From an uncultured Prevotella sp. (GTDB taxonomy: Bacteria; Bacteroidota; Bacteroidia; Bacteroidales; Bacteroidaceae): a DNA stretch of 42,994 nt. The stretch's first letter is position 1; the number at the start of each line of letters is the position of its first letter. Under the pieces are notes generated by a model, which worked only from the letters and a program-made list of their open reading frames with translations, was not told the DNA's origin and made no database searches. Positions 1 through 8,877 of this stretch are shown one piece after another. Location of the stretch: contig CAJOPE010000069.1 in assembly GCA_905236815.1 (NCBI GenBank), positions 1 through 42,994 on the forward strand. Reading direction: 5' to 3'. The position numbers and the translations under genes are program-made.

Positions 1-173
1 AAAAACTTTTGGACATTCCTTCTCTTTCCTCTTGATTTTTAAGACTTTAAGGGCAAGCTATTTGCAAGTGGGAAACTTTAGTAATATGATATTTAATAGA
101 CGAATGAGAATTGTAAAAGTTTAATGGTAATAGAAAATATTATCGGATATTTTGTTTTTTGTCGATAAATGAC

Positions 174-181
174 TAACTTTG
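174..181 (+). promoter_or_regulatory. Bacteroidota -7 box (TAACTTTG)
   Basis: TAACTTTG matches the TAnnTTTG -7 consensus of Bacteroidota primary sigma factor promoters. TTTG at 151-154 is a fair -33 element. The implied transcript starts about 25 bases before the ATG at 216. Confidence 0.6.
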
Positions 182-215
182 TACTAATAAAATGTGATTG
201 ATAATATAATGCGAT

Positions 216-782
216 ATGGAAAAGTTTTCAGAATTAGATGATTCAAACGAAAAATTTGTAATAATTAAGCGTTCAACTTTTCTAATAGAATCTTCGTTGC
301 TTGCACTTATTTTTGGAATAGGACTACTCCTACATGGGATACCTTTTGCAATTCTTCCTTTAGTTCTAGGGATAGGCTTGCTATGGGTATATATAAACGG
401 CTCGTCGACCATAAGTTTTAATTCGGATGGTATCGAGGTTGATGAAGAAAAGGGGTTTGATCATAATAAAATAAAGTTTTCGTGGAGCGAAATTAATAGG
501 ATATACATTGATTATAAAGTATTTGATATTATTTTTGATCAGGGTTTCGGTCGATATAAAAAGGTACTTTACTTTTTTATTCAGAAAAATGATAATGAAA
601 TGATTGAAATTCAATTTGATAGCTTTTTCTTTGATATCGCTGGCATGGGAAATAGGATCAATCAGCTTAGCGGGAAACCACTTTTTGATATAGAAAAATC
701 AAAAAGTGGTTATTTTAAGTACATCTTAAGTCATGGATTAATATTTCTGTTCCTCCTTTCTGTGCTTTCTTTTCTTTTCTGA
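216..782 (+). CDS. Small membrane protein of unknown function
   Basis: The protein has 188 residues. A hydrophobic hairpin of two membrane segments (about residues 25-63) is followed by a soluble part (about 65-165), and one more hydrophobic segment closes the C-terminus (about 170-188). The layout, two membrane helices followed by a beta-rich cytosolic domain, resembles small bacterial PH-like membrane proteins, but I do not recognise a family. The gene has its own TAnnTTTG promoter and converges on the next gene with a 14-base gap. The reading is good as a real gene (promoter, membrane pattern, no competing frame); no function can be given. Confidence 0.75.
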   Translation: MEKFSELDDSNEKFVIIKRSTFLIESSLLALIFGIGLLLHGIPFAILPLVLGIGLLWVYINGSSTISFNSDGIEVDEEKGFDHNKIKFSWSEINRIYIDYKVFDIIFDQGFGRYKKVLYFFIQKNDNEMIEIQFDSFFFDIAGMGNRINQLSGKPLFDIEKSKSGYFKYILSHGLIFLFLLSVLSFLF

Positions 783-796
783 AGGCTAGTTTTCAC

Positions 797-2056
797 TTAT
801 TGCTCGTTCATCTGCTGGATACTTTCTGCCCCCTCGAAAGTGGAGTGTATATTAGTTGTATCTCGATAAGGGCTAAAATCATTACTGTCAATCAATTCGC
901 TTGTTACAAACAGATAGAAGAACATAATTAATAAACCACCTATGTATATGTAAGATCTTTTTGCTGTAATATTGGTTTTTCTGGTGAGTGCATAACCCAG
1001 AAGATGGAAGGCAATATAACAAGTTGTGAAGGGATGACAGGATAAATCTTGCAAATCCTGCAAAACGAGGTCGTCGAATCTTCCTATGAATGTTGTGTAG
1101 CAATAAAAGAAAAGCCAGAGCAATACGATACCAAACATTACTTTCTGCATTACTGATTTGCTGAAATATGTGAACAATGGTGAAGATATTTCTACTATTT
1201 GGCCCCATACAACTCCCCAAATCCACGAACTTAACAGCATCAGTATAACAAGCACAATACTGAGGTGACTCTCGAGCATAAAATTGCTTTGGCTAAAAGT
1301 GAAGAATCCAAACAGTGTGAATAGCTGGGTAGCAAAAGAAATCCAGAAGATTTTCTTGCCTGTATTGCTCCAGTTGGCTAGTATCCAATGATATCGGATT
1401 TCTTCTGCATTCAAGGCTACCACAGCTTCTTCGTCTGGTTCCTGATAAGGTTCCTTCTTAAAAAGTAGGTGGAGAAAATAAAAGTAGGTGAATATTAATA
1501 ATATGTTCACTAGTAAATATATTTTCATTACAAACGTGACCATGAATGCAGTAGAGAAATGGGCATAGTTGCTTAGTAAAACCAGATAGAAAGTGAGTGA
1601 TGAGGCTAATTTGAAGAAACCTATATATTTTTTCTTATCACCTATGCATTGATAAAGACCAATAGCCTGAATTATAAAAGCAATAAATTGGGCTGCTGCT
1701 AGTAATTTAGGGAAAGTTTCATACAATACATCAAGTTGGTGTCTTGCCATTACAAAGTATAGTATTTCGCAGATGGCAATTATCATGATGGTGGCAGACG
1801 ATCCTTTTACCAGGTTATTTTTACTCCCTAACTTATAGTAAAACAAATACGAAATAAGGAAGTACACAAGTATTTGGATAAATGTAGCAGTACCGGAAAA
1901 TGAGCTCAGTATACTTGATAAATGAGATTGTTGTGTGATGTTGAAATAGGTCTCAAAACTACTGGTGAGAGTGAACAAAAAACCTAAAATAATTGCTGCT
2001 TTCAAGGCAACATACCATCCGGAAGGGATTGTTATGGAAGTTATTTTTTCTTTCAT
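797..2056 (-). CDS. Polytopic inner-membrane protein, unknown function
   Basis: The protein has 419 residues and about ten hydrophobic segments spread over its length (for example about 15-35, 58-75, 84-103, 118-138, 150-166, 175-200 and 237-395). An acidic loop (about 203-220) separates an N-terminal bundle of six from the rest. No catalytic or transport motif is recognisable. It lies just downstream of the DUF285-repeat gene, with a strong hairpin (2081-2117) between the two, so it is either weakly read through from that gene or expressed from a promoter I cannot see. The tail after the last membrane segment is Ser/Asp-rich and probably soluble. Confidence 0.75.
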   Translation of the reverse strand: MKEKITSITIPSGWYVALKAAIILGFLFTLTSSFETYFNITQQSHLSSILSSFSGTATFIQILVYFLISYLFYYKLGSKNNLVKGSSATIMIIAICEILYFVMARHQLDVLYETFPKLLAAAQFIAFIIQAIGLYQCIGDKKKYIGFFKLASSLTFYLVLLSNYAHFSTAFMVTFVMKIYLLVNILLIFTYFYFLHLLFKKEPYQEPDEEAVVALNAEEIRYHWILANWSNTGKKIFWISFATQLFTLFGFFTFSQSNFMLESHLSIVLVILMLLSSWIWGVVWGQIVEISSPLFTYFSKSVMQKVMFGIVLLWLFFYCYTTFIGRFDDLVLQDLQDLSCHPFTTCYIAFHLLGYALTRKTNITAKRSYIYIGGLLIMFFYLFVTSELIDSNDFSPYRDTTNIHSTFEGAESIQQMNEQ

Positions 2057-2080
2057 GGCTTTGTTGGTTATTTTAATAGA

Positions 2081-2117
2081 GACTGTTGTAAATAGTTTAG
2101 TAACTTTTACAACAGTC
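2081..2117 (-). terminator. Hairpin terminator after the DUF285-repeat gene
   Basis: The arms GACTGTTGTAAA (2081-2092) and TTTACAACAGTC (2106-2117) are perfectly complementary over 12 bp with a 13-base loop. On the minus strand the hairpin follows the stop codon of the 2127-3860 gene by about ten bases and is followed by an A/T-rich stretch. Confidence 0.6.
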
Positions 2118-2126
2118 TTATTATGG

Positions 2127-3860
2127 TTATTTCACGAAAACTTTCTTGCCGTTTATAATGACAATACCCTTTGCATTGCCAGAAACACGCTGTCCGTTGA
2201 GGTTATAAACAGGAGCCTGCTTGCGGTTGTTTGTAGGAGCTGCAATATCCTCGATATCGGCAGTAACTACCAATAACTTCTTCCATCCGGCTGCTGCCTT
2301 GTATTTTGCAAGAGAAGCATTAGGAACCTGTAATTTGCACTTGCCAAGAGTAGGGAGAGTGTCGAAAGTTTCTGCCTTCATTGTTGCAGGTGTAGCTGCG
2401 GTTGCATAAATAGTAGTGAGTGCATTGCATCTATTGAACATGCTGCTGACAGATGCCTTAGATGTTGCGAAATTTCCGAGCTTCAGAGTTTTAAGTGCAG
2501 AGTCGAAATTGAACATATTTTCCATATTGGTTACCAGGCTGGTGTTGAAACTGCTAAGGTCAAGACTGGTTAATGCAGAGCATGATTGGAACATAGCTTT
2601 CATATCCGTAACTTTGCTAGTATTGAACTTGCTCACGTTGATAGAGGTGAGTGCCTTGCATTCGCTGAACATAAAAGCCATATCGGTAACATTGCTAGTA
2701 TTCAGGTTGCTTAAATCCAATGTCTTGAGCGATGAGCAGCTAGAGAACATAGCGTACATATTGGTTACACTCTGAGTGTCGAAACCGGTGAAATCAATGC
2801 TTGTAAGGTTTCTACATTTACCGAACAATCCATTGCACGTTGTGGCTGAAACCTTGTTTTTGAATACTACTTTCTTGATATCATTTGTATTATTGAACCA
2901 AGGTGACATAGAATTCCAATTACCTAGTTTTCCTGTTGTTCCACTCTGAGGCTGAATAGTTAGGAGACCATTCTTGTCGATAGTCCATTTGCAGGTGCCA
3001 GAAGTTCCTTCAGCAATATTGGTATTTGTGGCAATGGCGGTAACAATCAAGTTCTTCCAGCCGTCTGCAGCCTTGTATTTTGCAACAGAGGCAGCTGGAA
3101 CAAAGAGCTTGCATTTGCTGAGTGTACTTAAACTTTTAAAGGTTGCAGGTGCCAAACTTGATGGAGTTACAGCAGAGGAAGTAATCGAGGTGATCTTGTC
3201 ACTTCCGTTGAACATGTACATAGTTTCCGCCTTTTGGGTATTAAAGTTCGTGAGGTCGAGAGTGGTCAGTTCTTCACAATATTCGAACATTTGCTCCATG
3301 GTCCTAACATTACTCGTATTAAATGAGCTAAGATTCAGAGTTTTGATCGCGTGGCAGGAATAAAACATTTGGTACATGTCTACTACTTTGCTAGTCTTCC
3401 AGGAACTTAAATTGAGGCTTGGTAGGACAAGGCATTTATAGAACATACGGAACATGTCTTTTACATTGCTTGTGTTTAACTTGCTTACATCCAAGTCTTT
3501 AAGATTTCTGCAATCCTTAAACATGTTGGCCATACTCTCAACATTTTTCGTGTCTAAGCCTGTTAGGTCTATGCTCGTTACATTTGAAGATCCCGTAAAC
3601 ATATTCTTGCATGTTTTTGCAATGACCTTGTTCTTGATAATTACTTTGGTAATATCCCAGCTGTTTGAGGACCAAGGACTACCAAAATCCCAATTCCCCA
3701 GCGTCCCTTCTGTTCCCTTTTGTGGTTCCACAGTAAGTACGCCGTTGTCGTTAATTGTCCATTTACAGGTACCTGATGTACCACTAGCTATATTAGCATA
3801 GCTCTCCATAGAACTGAGCATCATCAGTCCTAAAATCATAATAAATAATGTTTTTTTCAT
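2127..3860 (-). CDS. Secreted DUF285-repeat (BspA-type) surface protein
   Basis: The protein has 577 residues. Residues 1-22 form a signal peptide. Two homologous modules follow, each opening with an SGTSGTCKWTI.. strand region (starts about 26 and 286). Each then carries a run of ~23-residue repeats of the form L-D-L-S-x-F-N-T-S-x-V-x-x-M-x-x-M-F-x-x-C, the DUF285 (PF03382) pattern, and ends with a 'CKLFVPAASVAKYKAADGWKN' type linker. The C-terminus carries the Prevotella/Bacteroides tail (YNLNGQRV, KGIVIINGKK), which is often found on exported surface proteins. The family is linked to surface adhesion or binding, but no ligand can be inferred. The gene has a TAnnTTTG promoter (3928-3935, minus) and a downstream hairpin. 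Confidence 0.88.
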   Translation of the reverse strand: MKKTLFIMILGLMMLSSMESYANIASGTSGTCKWTINDNGVLTVEPQKGTEGTLGNWDFGSPWSSNSWDITKVIIKNKVIAKTCKNMFTGSSNVTSIDLTGLDTKNVESMANMFKDCRNLKDLDVSKLNTSNVKDMFRMFYKCLVLPSLNLSSWKTSKVVDMYQMFYSCHAIKTLNLSSFNTSNVRTMEQMFEYCEELTTLDLTNFNTQKAETMYMFNGSDKITSITSSAVTPSSLAPATFKSLSTLSKCKLFVPAASVAKYKAADGWKNLIVTAIATNTNIAEGTSGTCKWTIDKNGLLTIQPQSGTTGKLGNWNSMSPWFNNTNDIKKVVFKNKVSATTCNGLFGKCRNLTSIDFTGFDTQSVTNMYAMFSSCSSLKTLDLSNLNTSNVTDMAFMFSECKALTSINVSKFNTSKVTDMKAMFQSCSALTSLDLSSFNTSLVTNMENMFNFDSALKTLKLGNFATSKASVSSMFNRCNALTTIYATAATPATMKAETFDTLPTLGKCKLQVPNASLAKYKAAAGWKKLLVVTADIEDIAAPTNNRKQAPVYNLNGQRVSGNAKGIVIINGKKVFVK

Positions 3861-3927
3861 AACTACATGTTAATCTATTCGTTTTATATAATAATATCCT
3901 ATGTGGTCTTTTTTTGTAAATATGTCG

Positions 3928-3935
3928 CAAAGGTA
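3928..3935 (-). promoter_or_regulatory. -7 box TACCTTTG for the DUF285-repeat gene
   Basis: Read on the minus strand this is TACCTTTGC, the Bacteroidota -7 consensus, about 68 bases before the start codon at 3860. The rest of the 3861-4130 gap is A/T-rich and I see no other gene in it. Confidence 0.6.
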
Positions 3936-4130
3936 ACAATAAATCCCCGTTGCACCAAAAGAAGGGCGCAATAACACGGATTCGTCGATAAAATTTAACG
4001 AAGTTTTAACTTTGTAGCTTATGCGAGTTATTGCGTTGGTGAATCAATAATCTCAATAATTTCAGCAAAAAAGTGGACGTCAACTAACGTTGCCCCTTAT
4101 TTCGTGAAGACGCCACTATAGGTTAGAAAT

Positions 4131-6674
4131 TTAGTAATAACACTCTTTTAGCCCTCCCCAGTCGATCACTACGCGTTGCAGCATCTGTCCTGGATCGACA
4201 CAATGGAATTGCAGGGTATGACTGGTTTTATTCTTATCTATTTGAAAGGTGAGACGCTTGATGGCGGAATTTCGCATCACCTGGCTCTTCCAAACTACGT
4301 CATACTCTCGGAAGGTGTTGTTGAAGACAACTTTTTCTCCTTCATCCAGAGAAATACCAATGCGGTTGTCCAAGCCTTTATAGAGCGGCCAGAATGGTAC
4401 ACTGTAAATAATTATCGTAATGCTATCTGATTCAATCTTTGGCAGCTGATAGCTGATGGTGGTGGCTGAACTTGGTGCTTGTGCTGATGGTGCACCCAAC
4501 TGAACTACCTGGTTGCTGTATCCTAATCCATTGAGTAATTGTATCTTGCAATTGTCGGCTTCCTGCTTCTTTGAGAAATCTCCCAAATTGACTACATAAC
4601 AATCTTGATAGACAGGTTTCCTTGGGGTTAGATCGACAGCTTTTTCTGTAATCCCTTCACAGAGTGTTACGGCAGGTCTCTTGAAATACAACGTAGTAGG
4701 GGTGAATCCCTCTGGCAAATTGAGGTAATGATCCCACTTGCCTCCTTGAATTGAACTATATTGCTGGATAAGTGATTGAATGCTGTCGTAGGCTTCCTGC
4801 ATTTGACGAGCTGCCCAGTTAGTTTCGCCATAATTGGCTAGTTTTAGCTGCTCGTGGTTGAGTTGCGCCATCAGGAATTTACGGTTCATCTGATAGGATC
4901 CCTTTACCGGAAATCCAATCTGCTCGAAGAAAGCATCCTGCTTTTCGGCGGGTAATTCATTTTGAAGACGATCTACAATGTCGGATATTTTCTGATACTC
5001 AGCAAGTCTGCTCTGTGCCTCACTGTAGTTGCGGAAAGAGAATTCTGTATCCTTTATTCCCGTATGGGCAAGGTCGTCCCATTCGCGTTCCCATCCCATA
5101 TATTCCGGCTTACGGCTCCAGGCTAATGTATAATAGCTGTCGAGCAGTTGCTGATAATCCTTTTCCGACCTGAGTCCATAGGTCTGGGCGAGATACCTGC
5201 TTTGGAACCTATAGGCGCGATCGTAGGTATAGTTCTTCATATCCCAAGCCATATCCATAAAGCTCAGGATACCCAGATCCATTGGTTTGATGTCGCCCAC
5301 ATTCAACAGCCAGTAGCGGTCGGCACCTGTATCATAAGCTTTCTTCAGTTCCTCATACATTAAAACCGGTGGAGTAGTGTTCACCCATAGATAATCGTGA
5401 GGAGCCCCTAAATAAGAAAGGTGGTAGTAAACGCCCGAACCTCCCTTTCGCTTTTGTTCTTCGGGATTGCTCACACGCTTCATATAGCCATAATTATCAT
5501 CTACCCATACCAGGGTGATATCGTCGGGAACTTTCAGGCCTGCCTCATAAACCGCCATGGTTTCTTTGTAAGGAACGAATATCTGTGGAATCTCTGTTGC
5601 TTTCTTTCCGATATGCTCGCTCAGCATTTTGCGTTGATTTTCAATTACTTTCTGAAGCAAGGTTACTCGCTCATCGAGCGGTAGATTGCCACGAAGTCCT
5701 TCATCGTGCAGGCCACGCATAGCGGTGGTATAGATGTTATCATATTGCGAGGCCTCTTTTAATCGGTTGTTCCACTTCTCGTCAATGCGAGCCTGATTGG
5801 TTTTATAGTTCCACTCACCATCCTTCTGGATATCCCATTCGCTCTTAGCCGCATTGTTCAGCAAGAGTGGTTCGCAATGCGAGGTGGTGATGAGAATGCC
5901 GAAAGAGTCGGCAACTACTTTGTTTTCGGGTTGTGAATAAAAGGCTGAGGAACAAGCGTGCATGGCAGGGCCAAGCATGTTTGCACGAAGGCGCAAGAGC
6001 AGTTCGCAAACCTTGCTGTAGGTGCGTGGACCGATATTCCCTAGTTTTTTATCGAGTGTGCGTGCTGCCCAGGGAGTGATGCCCCAGTCTTCATCGTTGA
6101 TGAAGATGCCACGATATTTCACAGCTGGCGATGCAGAAGTTAGTTCTCCCGAAAGGTATAGATTGTCGTTATGGACAACAGGGAGGTCGCTCCACCAATA
6201 ATAAGGAGAAACACCGATTTTCTGCGACAGTTCCATCAAACCATAGGCAGTGCCTCGCTTGTCGGAACCTATCACGGCAATTATCGGGTTACCCTTATAT
6301 ATAATAGGTAAAATTTTATAACGTTCCCAAGTACCCTTGAGATCTTTTGCATTGATTTTGCATGTTTTCAGTAGCTGGGCTATCAACCTGCTTTTCCCGA
6401 AGGTGCCAGCAACCACCATTGGCTGTTGGGCATCTCCAAGTTGATTGATAATAGAAGTTTTGCAGTTAGTTACCTTGTGAATGTCTTCAGCGAATAAATT
6501 TACTGCTTTCCCCACGCATAGGGCTTCCTTTTCGTCATAGGCTACTATAGTCGTTTTTCCCTGAAGTGCTATCGCTACCGCATCTGGACTTGGGCTAGCA
6601 CTTATGCCTATCTTTGCCTCGGATGCTGCACAGAAATGCAGTCCGAGCAGGGCAAGTATCAATAGTTTTTTCAT
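4131..6674 (-). CDS. GH115 xylan alpha-1,2-glucuronidase
   Basis: The protein has 847 residues, close to the usual size of the family. An export signal (residues 1-20) is followed by an N-terminal domain, then the conserved GH115 core opening with RGIFINDEDWG (about 188-198). Further family stretches are the ANMLGPAMHAC region (about 231-241), GLHDEGLRGN (about 322) and WVDDNYGYMKR (about 390). The C-terminal part contains a beta-sandwich-like region. Characterised GH115 enzymes remove (4-O-methyl)-glucuronic acid from xylan, including internal positions. Here the enzyme would act in the periplasm or at the surface. No other xylan genes are next to it, so it is an isolated enzyme in this window. 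It has its own TAnnTTTG promoter. Confidence 0.9.
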   Translation of the reverse strand: MKKLLILALLGLHFCAASEAKIGISASPSPDAVAIALQGKTTIVAYDEKEALCVGKAVNLFAEDIHKVTNCKTSIINQLGDAQQPMVVAGTFGKSRLIAQLLKTCKINAKDLKGTWERYKILPIIYKGNPIIAVIGSDKRGTAYGLMELSQKIGVSPYYWWSDLPVVHNDNLYLSGELTSASPAVKYRGIFINDEDWGITPWAARTLDKKLGNIGPRTYSKVCELLLRLRANMLGPAMHACSSAFYSQPENKVVADSFGILITTSHCEPLLLNNAAKSEWDIQKDGEWNYKTNQARIDEKWNNRLKEASQYDNIYTTAMRGLHDEGLRGNLPLDERVTLLQKVIENQRKMLSEHIGKKATEIPQIFVPYKETMAVYEAGLKVPDDITLVWVDDNYGYMKRVSNPEEQKRKGGSGVYYHLSYLGAPHDYLWVNTTPPVLMYEELKKAYDTGADRYWLLNVGDIKPMDLGILSFMDMAWDMKNYTYDRAYRFQSRYLAQTYGLRSEKDYQQLLDSYYTLAWSRKPEYMGWEREWDDLAHTGIKDTEFSFRNYSEAQSRLAEYQKISDIVDRLQNELPAEKQDAFFEQIGFPVKGSYQMNRKFLMAQLNHEQLKLANYGETNWAARQMQEAYDSIQSLIQQYSSIQGGKWDHYLNLPEGFTPTTLYFKRPAVTLCEGITEKAVDLTPRKPVYQDCYVVNLGDFSKKQEADNCKIQLLNGLGYSNQVVQLGAPSAQAPSSATTISYQLPKIESDSITIIIYSVPFWPLYKGLDNRIGISLDEGEKVVFNNTFREYDVVWKSQVMRNSAIKRLTFQIDKNKTSHTLQFHCVDPGQMLQRVVIDWGGLKECYY

Positions 6675-6703
6675 TGAATAATGATTTGTGTTTTACTTGC
6701 CAG

Positions 6704-6711
6704 CAAAGGTA
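6704..6711 (-). promoter_or_regulatory. -7 box TACCTTTG for the GH115 gene
   Basis: TACCTTTGC on the minus strand, about 30 bases before the GH115 start codon, gives a short leader typical of these promoters. Confidence 0.65.
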
Positions 6712-6799
6712 GTACGGATATTCCTTATATTTTTCTCAAATAGTTTCTAAAAGTTTCGGAATTGTTTCATTTTGCTTGTTATTTCGGTGTTAGACCTGT

Positions 6800-7714
6800 T
6801 TAGATGGTACCATCGGAACATTCGATAACAAGTTCCTTGCTGCAGCTTTGGTTCCAGTTTCCAGTTTTCGAGATGCTCTTCCATTGCTGCTTGGTGCCTT
6901 TAAAATGAATAGTTTTGAGCGAGGTGCACTGGCCGAAAGCTTCAGCATTAATTTCTTTCAATTTTGCTGGTAGAGTAGCTTCCTTTAAGTTGAAGCAGTA
7001 TCTGAAACAGCAGTAGGGCAGAGAGGTGACGTTTTCAGGAATCTCTATTTTCTGAAGTCGGTAACAAGACTCGAAGGCAAATTTACCGATATAGTTGAGT
7101 GAGGCTGGCATCTTTATGCTGGTGATGTTTGGACAATAACCGAATGATGCATAGCCTATACTTTCCACGCTATCGGCAATATTTACCGAAGTAAGAGCCT
7201 CGTTATAACTGTATGCATGCTGCTCAATTTTCTTTACTCTAGCTGGTACGGTAACAACCTGGATATTGCATTGTGTGAAGACACCGTCTCGAAGATACTG
7301 CAGGTTTTTAGGCAAATTGCATTGTCTGAGGTTCCTGCAGCTATAAAATGCAAAAGAGTCGATCTTTGTGATAGTGTTTGGAAGATAGATACTACTCAGA
7401 TTTACACAATTATTCAAGGCAGAGCGACAAATGGTTGTAACTTCATAGTCTTTTTCCTTAAAACGTATCTTGCTGAACAGACTACGTTTTGCATTCTCCT
7501 CAATCTCTTTTTTTACATAGCTGCTCACTTCGAAATGGTCTTTCTTGAAAACATAAATGATGCCTTCGGCTTTTACGTGAGTTGCATCAATTTGCTCGAT
7601 TTCAGTCGCAATTCGGTCATTGTTGTCATCATCGCTGGTACATGCTGAAAAGAGTAGGCAAGTCAGTGCGATAAGCCATATTCCAATATATTTGTAACTT
7701 TTCATAATTCTCAT
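6800..7714 (-). CDS. BspA-like leucine-rich repeat lipoprotein
   Basis: The protein has 304 residues. The signal peptide ends in a lipobox (LLFSAC, Cys about 25) followed by an acidic stretch, so it is an exported lipoprotein. Residues ~95-265 hold LRR_5 (BspA-type) repeats of about 23 residues with the pattern 'AF..C..L....LP..L..I'. The C-terminus (GTKQQW...W...C....I.CSDGTI) is nearly the same as that of the upstream neighbour, so the two genes are tandem paralogues. Only two bases separate the genes, which makes an operon likely. A second in-frame ATG three codons in (7705) is an equally possible start. BspA proteins bind host matrix proteins or other cells in some species; the ligand here is unknown. 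Confidence 0.85.
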   Translation of the reverse strand: MRIMKSYKYIGIWLIALTCLLFSACTSDDDNNDRIATEIEQIDATHVKAEGIIYVFKKDHFEVSSYVKKEIEENAKRSLFSKIRFKEKDYEVTTICRSALNNCVNLSSIYLPNTITKIDSFAFYSCRNLRQCNLPKNLQYLRDGVFTQCNIQVVTVPARVKKIEQHAYSYNEALTSVNIADSVESIGYASFGYCPNITSIKMPASLNYIGKFAFESCYRLQKIEIPENVTSLPYCCFRYCFNLKEATLPAKLKEINAEAFGQCTSLKTIHFKGTKQQWKSISKTGNWNQSCSKELVIECSDGTI

Positions 7715-7716
7715 TT

Positions 7717-8286
7717 TTAGATAGTTCCGTCTTTGCAGACAATTTTAAAGTTAGTTTTGCAGCTACCTTTCCAGTTGGTAGCTTTTGGTAATTTGTTCCA
7801 TTGTGTCTTTGTGCCTGCATAGTGAATTGTTTGCAGCTGCCCACAATCGTTGATGAGATAGGCATTCAGGGCTTTAGTGCTTGCAGGAAGATAGAGATCT
7901 TTCAAATACAGGCACCAATGGAAAGCTGAAGAATTGATGTTGGATATACCTTCGGGAACTCGGAGAGTGGTAACATAGTTTCCCATGAACGCATTCGACC
8001 GGATGGTAGTTACTTTATACACTTTTCCCTTGAACTTGATTTCCGAGCAGATGGGTTGATCAAGATATCTTATGCAAATGGATGCATCGTGAGTAACTAC
8101 CTCGAAATGGTCATTGGTCAACTCATACACAATGCCACCTACCTGTGCATGGTTCTCATTAATTTCGTACACTTTTGTTAAGTCATACGTGTTGATTTCA
8201 GTCTCGTCTTCTTCGTCTTTACTGCAAGATGTAACCAAACAACATAGCAATCCCATAAATAGGACTGACAATAATTTTCTTTTCAT
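7717..8286 (-). CDS. Small BspA-like lipoprotein
   Basis: The protein has 189 residues. Its signal peptide ends in a lipobox (LVTSC, Cys about 21) and is followed by an acidic linker. It has the same domain plan as the downstream paralogue (a 'Y.L..DHFEV' strand region, then LRR_5 repeats, then the GTKTQW...CKDGTI ending) but only about two repeats, so it is a short form. It is the first gene of a two-gene operon with the TAACTTTG promoter at 8357-8364. The role is probably surface binding, inferred from the family only. Confidence 0.82.
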   Translation of the reverse strand: MKRKLLSVLFMGLLCCLVTSCSKDEEDETEINTYDLTKVYEINENHAQVGGIVYELTNDHFEVVTHDASICIRYLDQPICSEIKFKGKVYKVTTIRSNAFMGNYVTTLRVPEGISNINSSAFHWCLYLKDLYLPASTKALNAYLINDCGQLQTIHYAGTKTQWNKLPKATNWKGSCKTNFKIVCKDGTI

Positions 8287-8356
8287 TTACTAAATTCTAT
8301 TCTGTTAAAAGTCAAAACAATCGCATCTATTTTTGCGATGTTGTATATTCGCAATG

Positions 8357-8364
8357 CAAAGTTA
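8357..8364 (-). promoter_or_regulatory. -7 box TAACTTTG for the BspA-like lipoprotein pair
   Basis: TAACTTTGC on the minus strand, about 70 bases before the start at 8286. A small inverted repeat (ATCGCA / TGCGAT, about 8320-8338) lies in the leader. Confidence 0.6.
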
Positions 8365-8619
8365 CAAAAATATGTTGGATTACGAAAATCTTTCGGTAAT
8401 TAGTGATTGGTCTATCTAAAAGGTGGAGATAATTTTCAGTCAAAGGCTCCACTAATAAATGCAGAAGACATCTCTTCCGATGTATTTCTTCTTTGGGAAT
8501 AGTATATAAAATGTTGCATAATTCGTGTTTATTTGTTGCATTTTTGCAAAAACTACTTGAATGAATTGTTTACAAAGGAATATGAAACAATTACAAGCCC
8601 CATTTTATCGTAAAAATAC

Positions 8620-8785
8620 TATCTTTGCGATGTTAATTATTCATGCTAACGTTTTAGGTTAAAACTGTACCAACATACATTACTTTCACAATGACTGACT
8701 AATTTATTATCAACTTTTAAACCCCCAATTAGAGTATAATTAGATTTTAGATCGTAGTTTTTTATAAACTACGTTGGTTTGGTTT
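8620..8785 (+). ncRNA. Possible small-RNA unit in a 590-base gene-free gap
   Basis: The gap 8287-8877 holds no gene. On the plus strand a -7 box TATCTTTG (8620-8627) is followed ~125 bases later by a perfect hairpin, CGTAGTTT (8753-8760) and AAACTACG (8766-8773) with a 5-base loop, and then a T-rich stretch. This has the shape of a short transcript with its own promoter and terminator. No clear -33 element is visible and there is no open frame of note in between, so the call is tentative. The hairpin could equally act on the minus strand. Confidence 0.25.
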
Positions 8786-8805
8786 ATTTTCAGTAGGATA
8801 TTAGA

Positions 8806-8844
8806 ATCCTCCAGCCATCTAAAGTGATAGATACGCTGGAGGAT
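8806..8844 (-). terminator. Hairpin terminator after the truncated LRR gene
   Basis: ATCCTCCAGC (8806-8815) pairs with GCTGGAGGAT (8835-8844), and an inner ATCTA/TAGAT pair extends the stem. It lies 34 bases after the stop codon of the minus-strand LRR gene. Confidence 0.6.
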
Positions 8845-8877
8845 AAATTATGTTTAAGTGTTTCGTAAAACCGAATT

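Noticed and set aside
888..1226. Long open frames opposite or inside the membrane protein and SusC/GH genes
   Set aside because: They lie fully within convincing genes, lack promoters and have no protein family features; treated as shadows.
2127..2230. Type IX secretion C-terminal sorting domain on the DUF285 protein
   Set aside because: The YNLNGQRV...KGI.I tail is short and widespread in Prevotella; it only partly resembles a type A sorting domain, so secretion route was not assigned.
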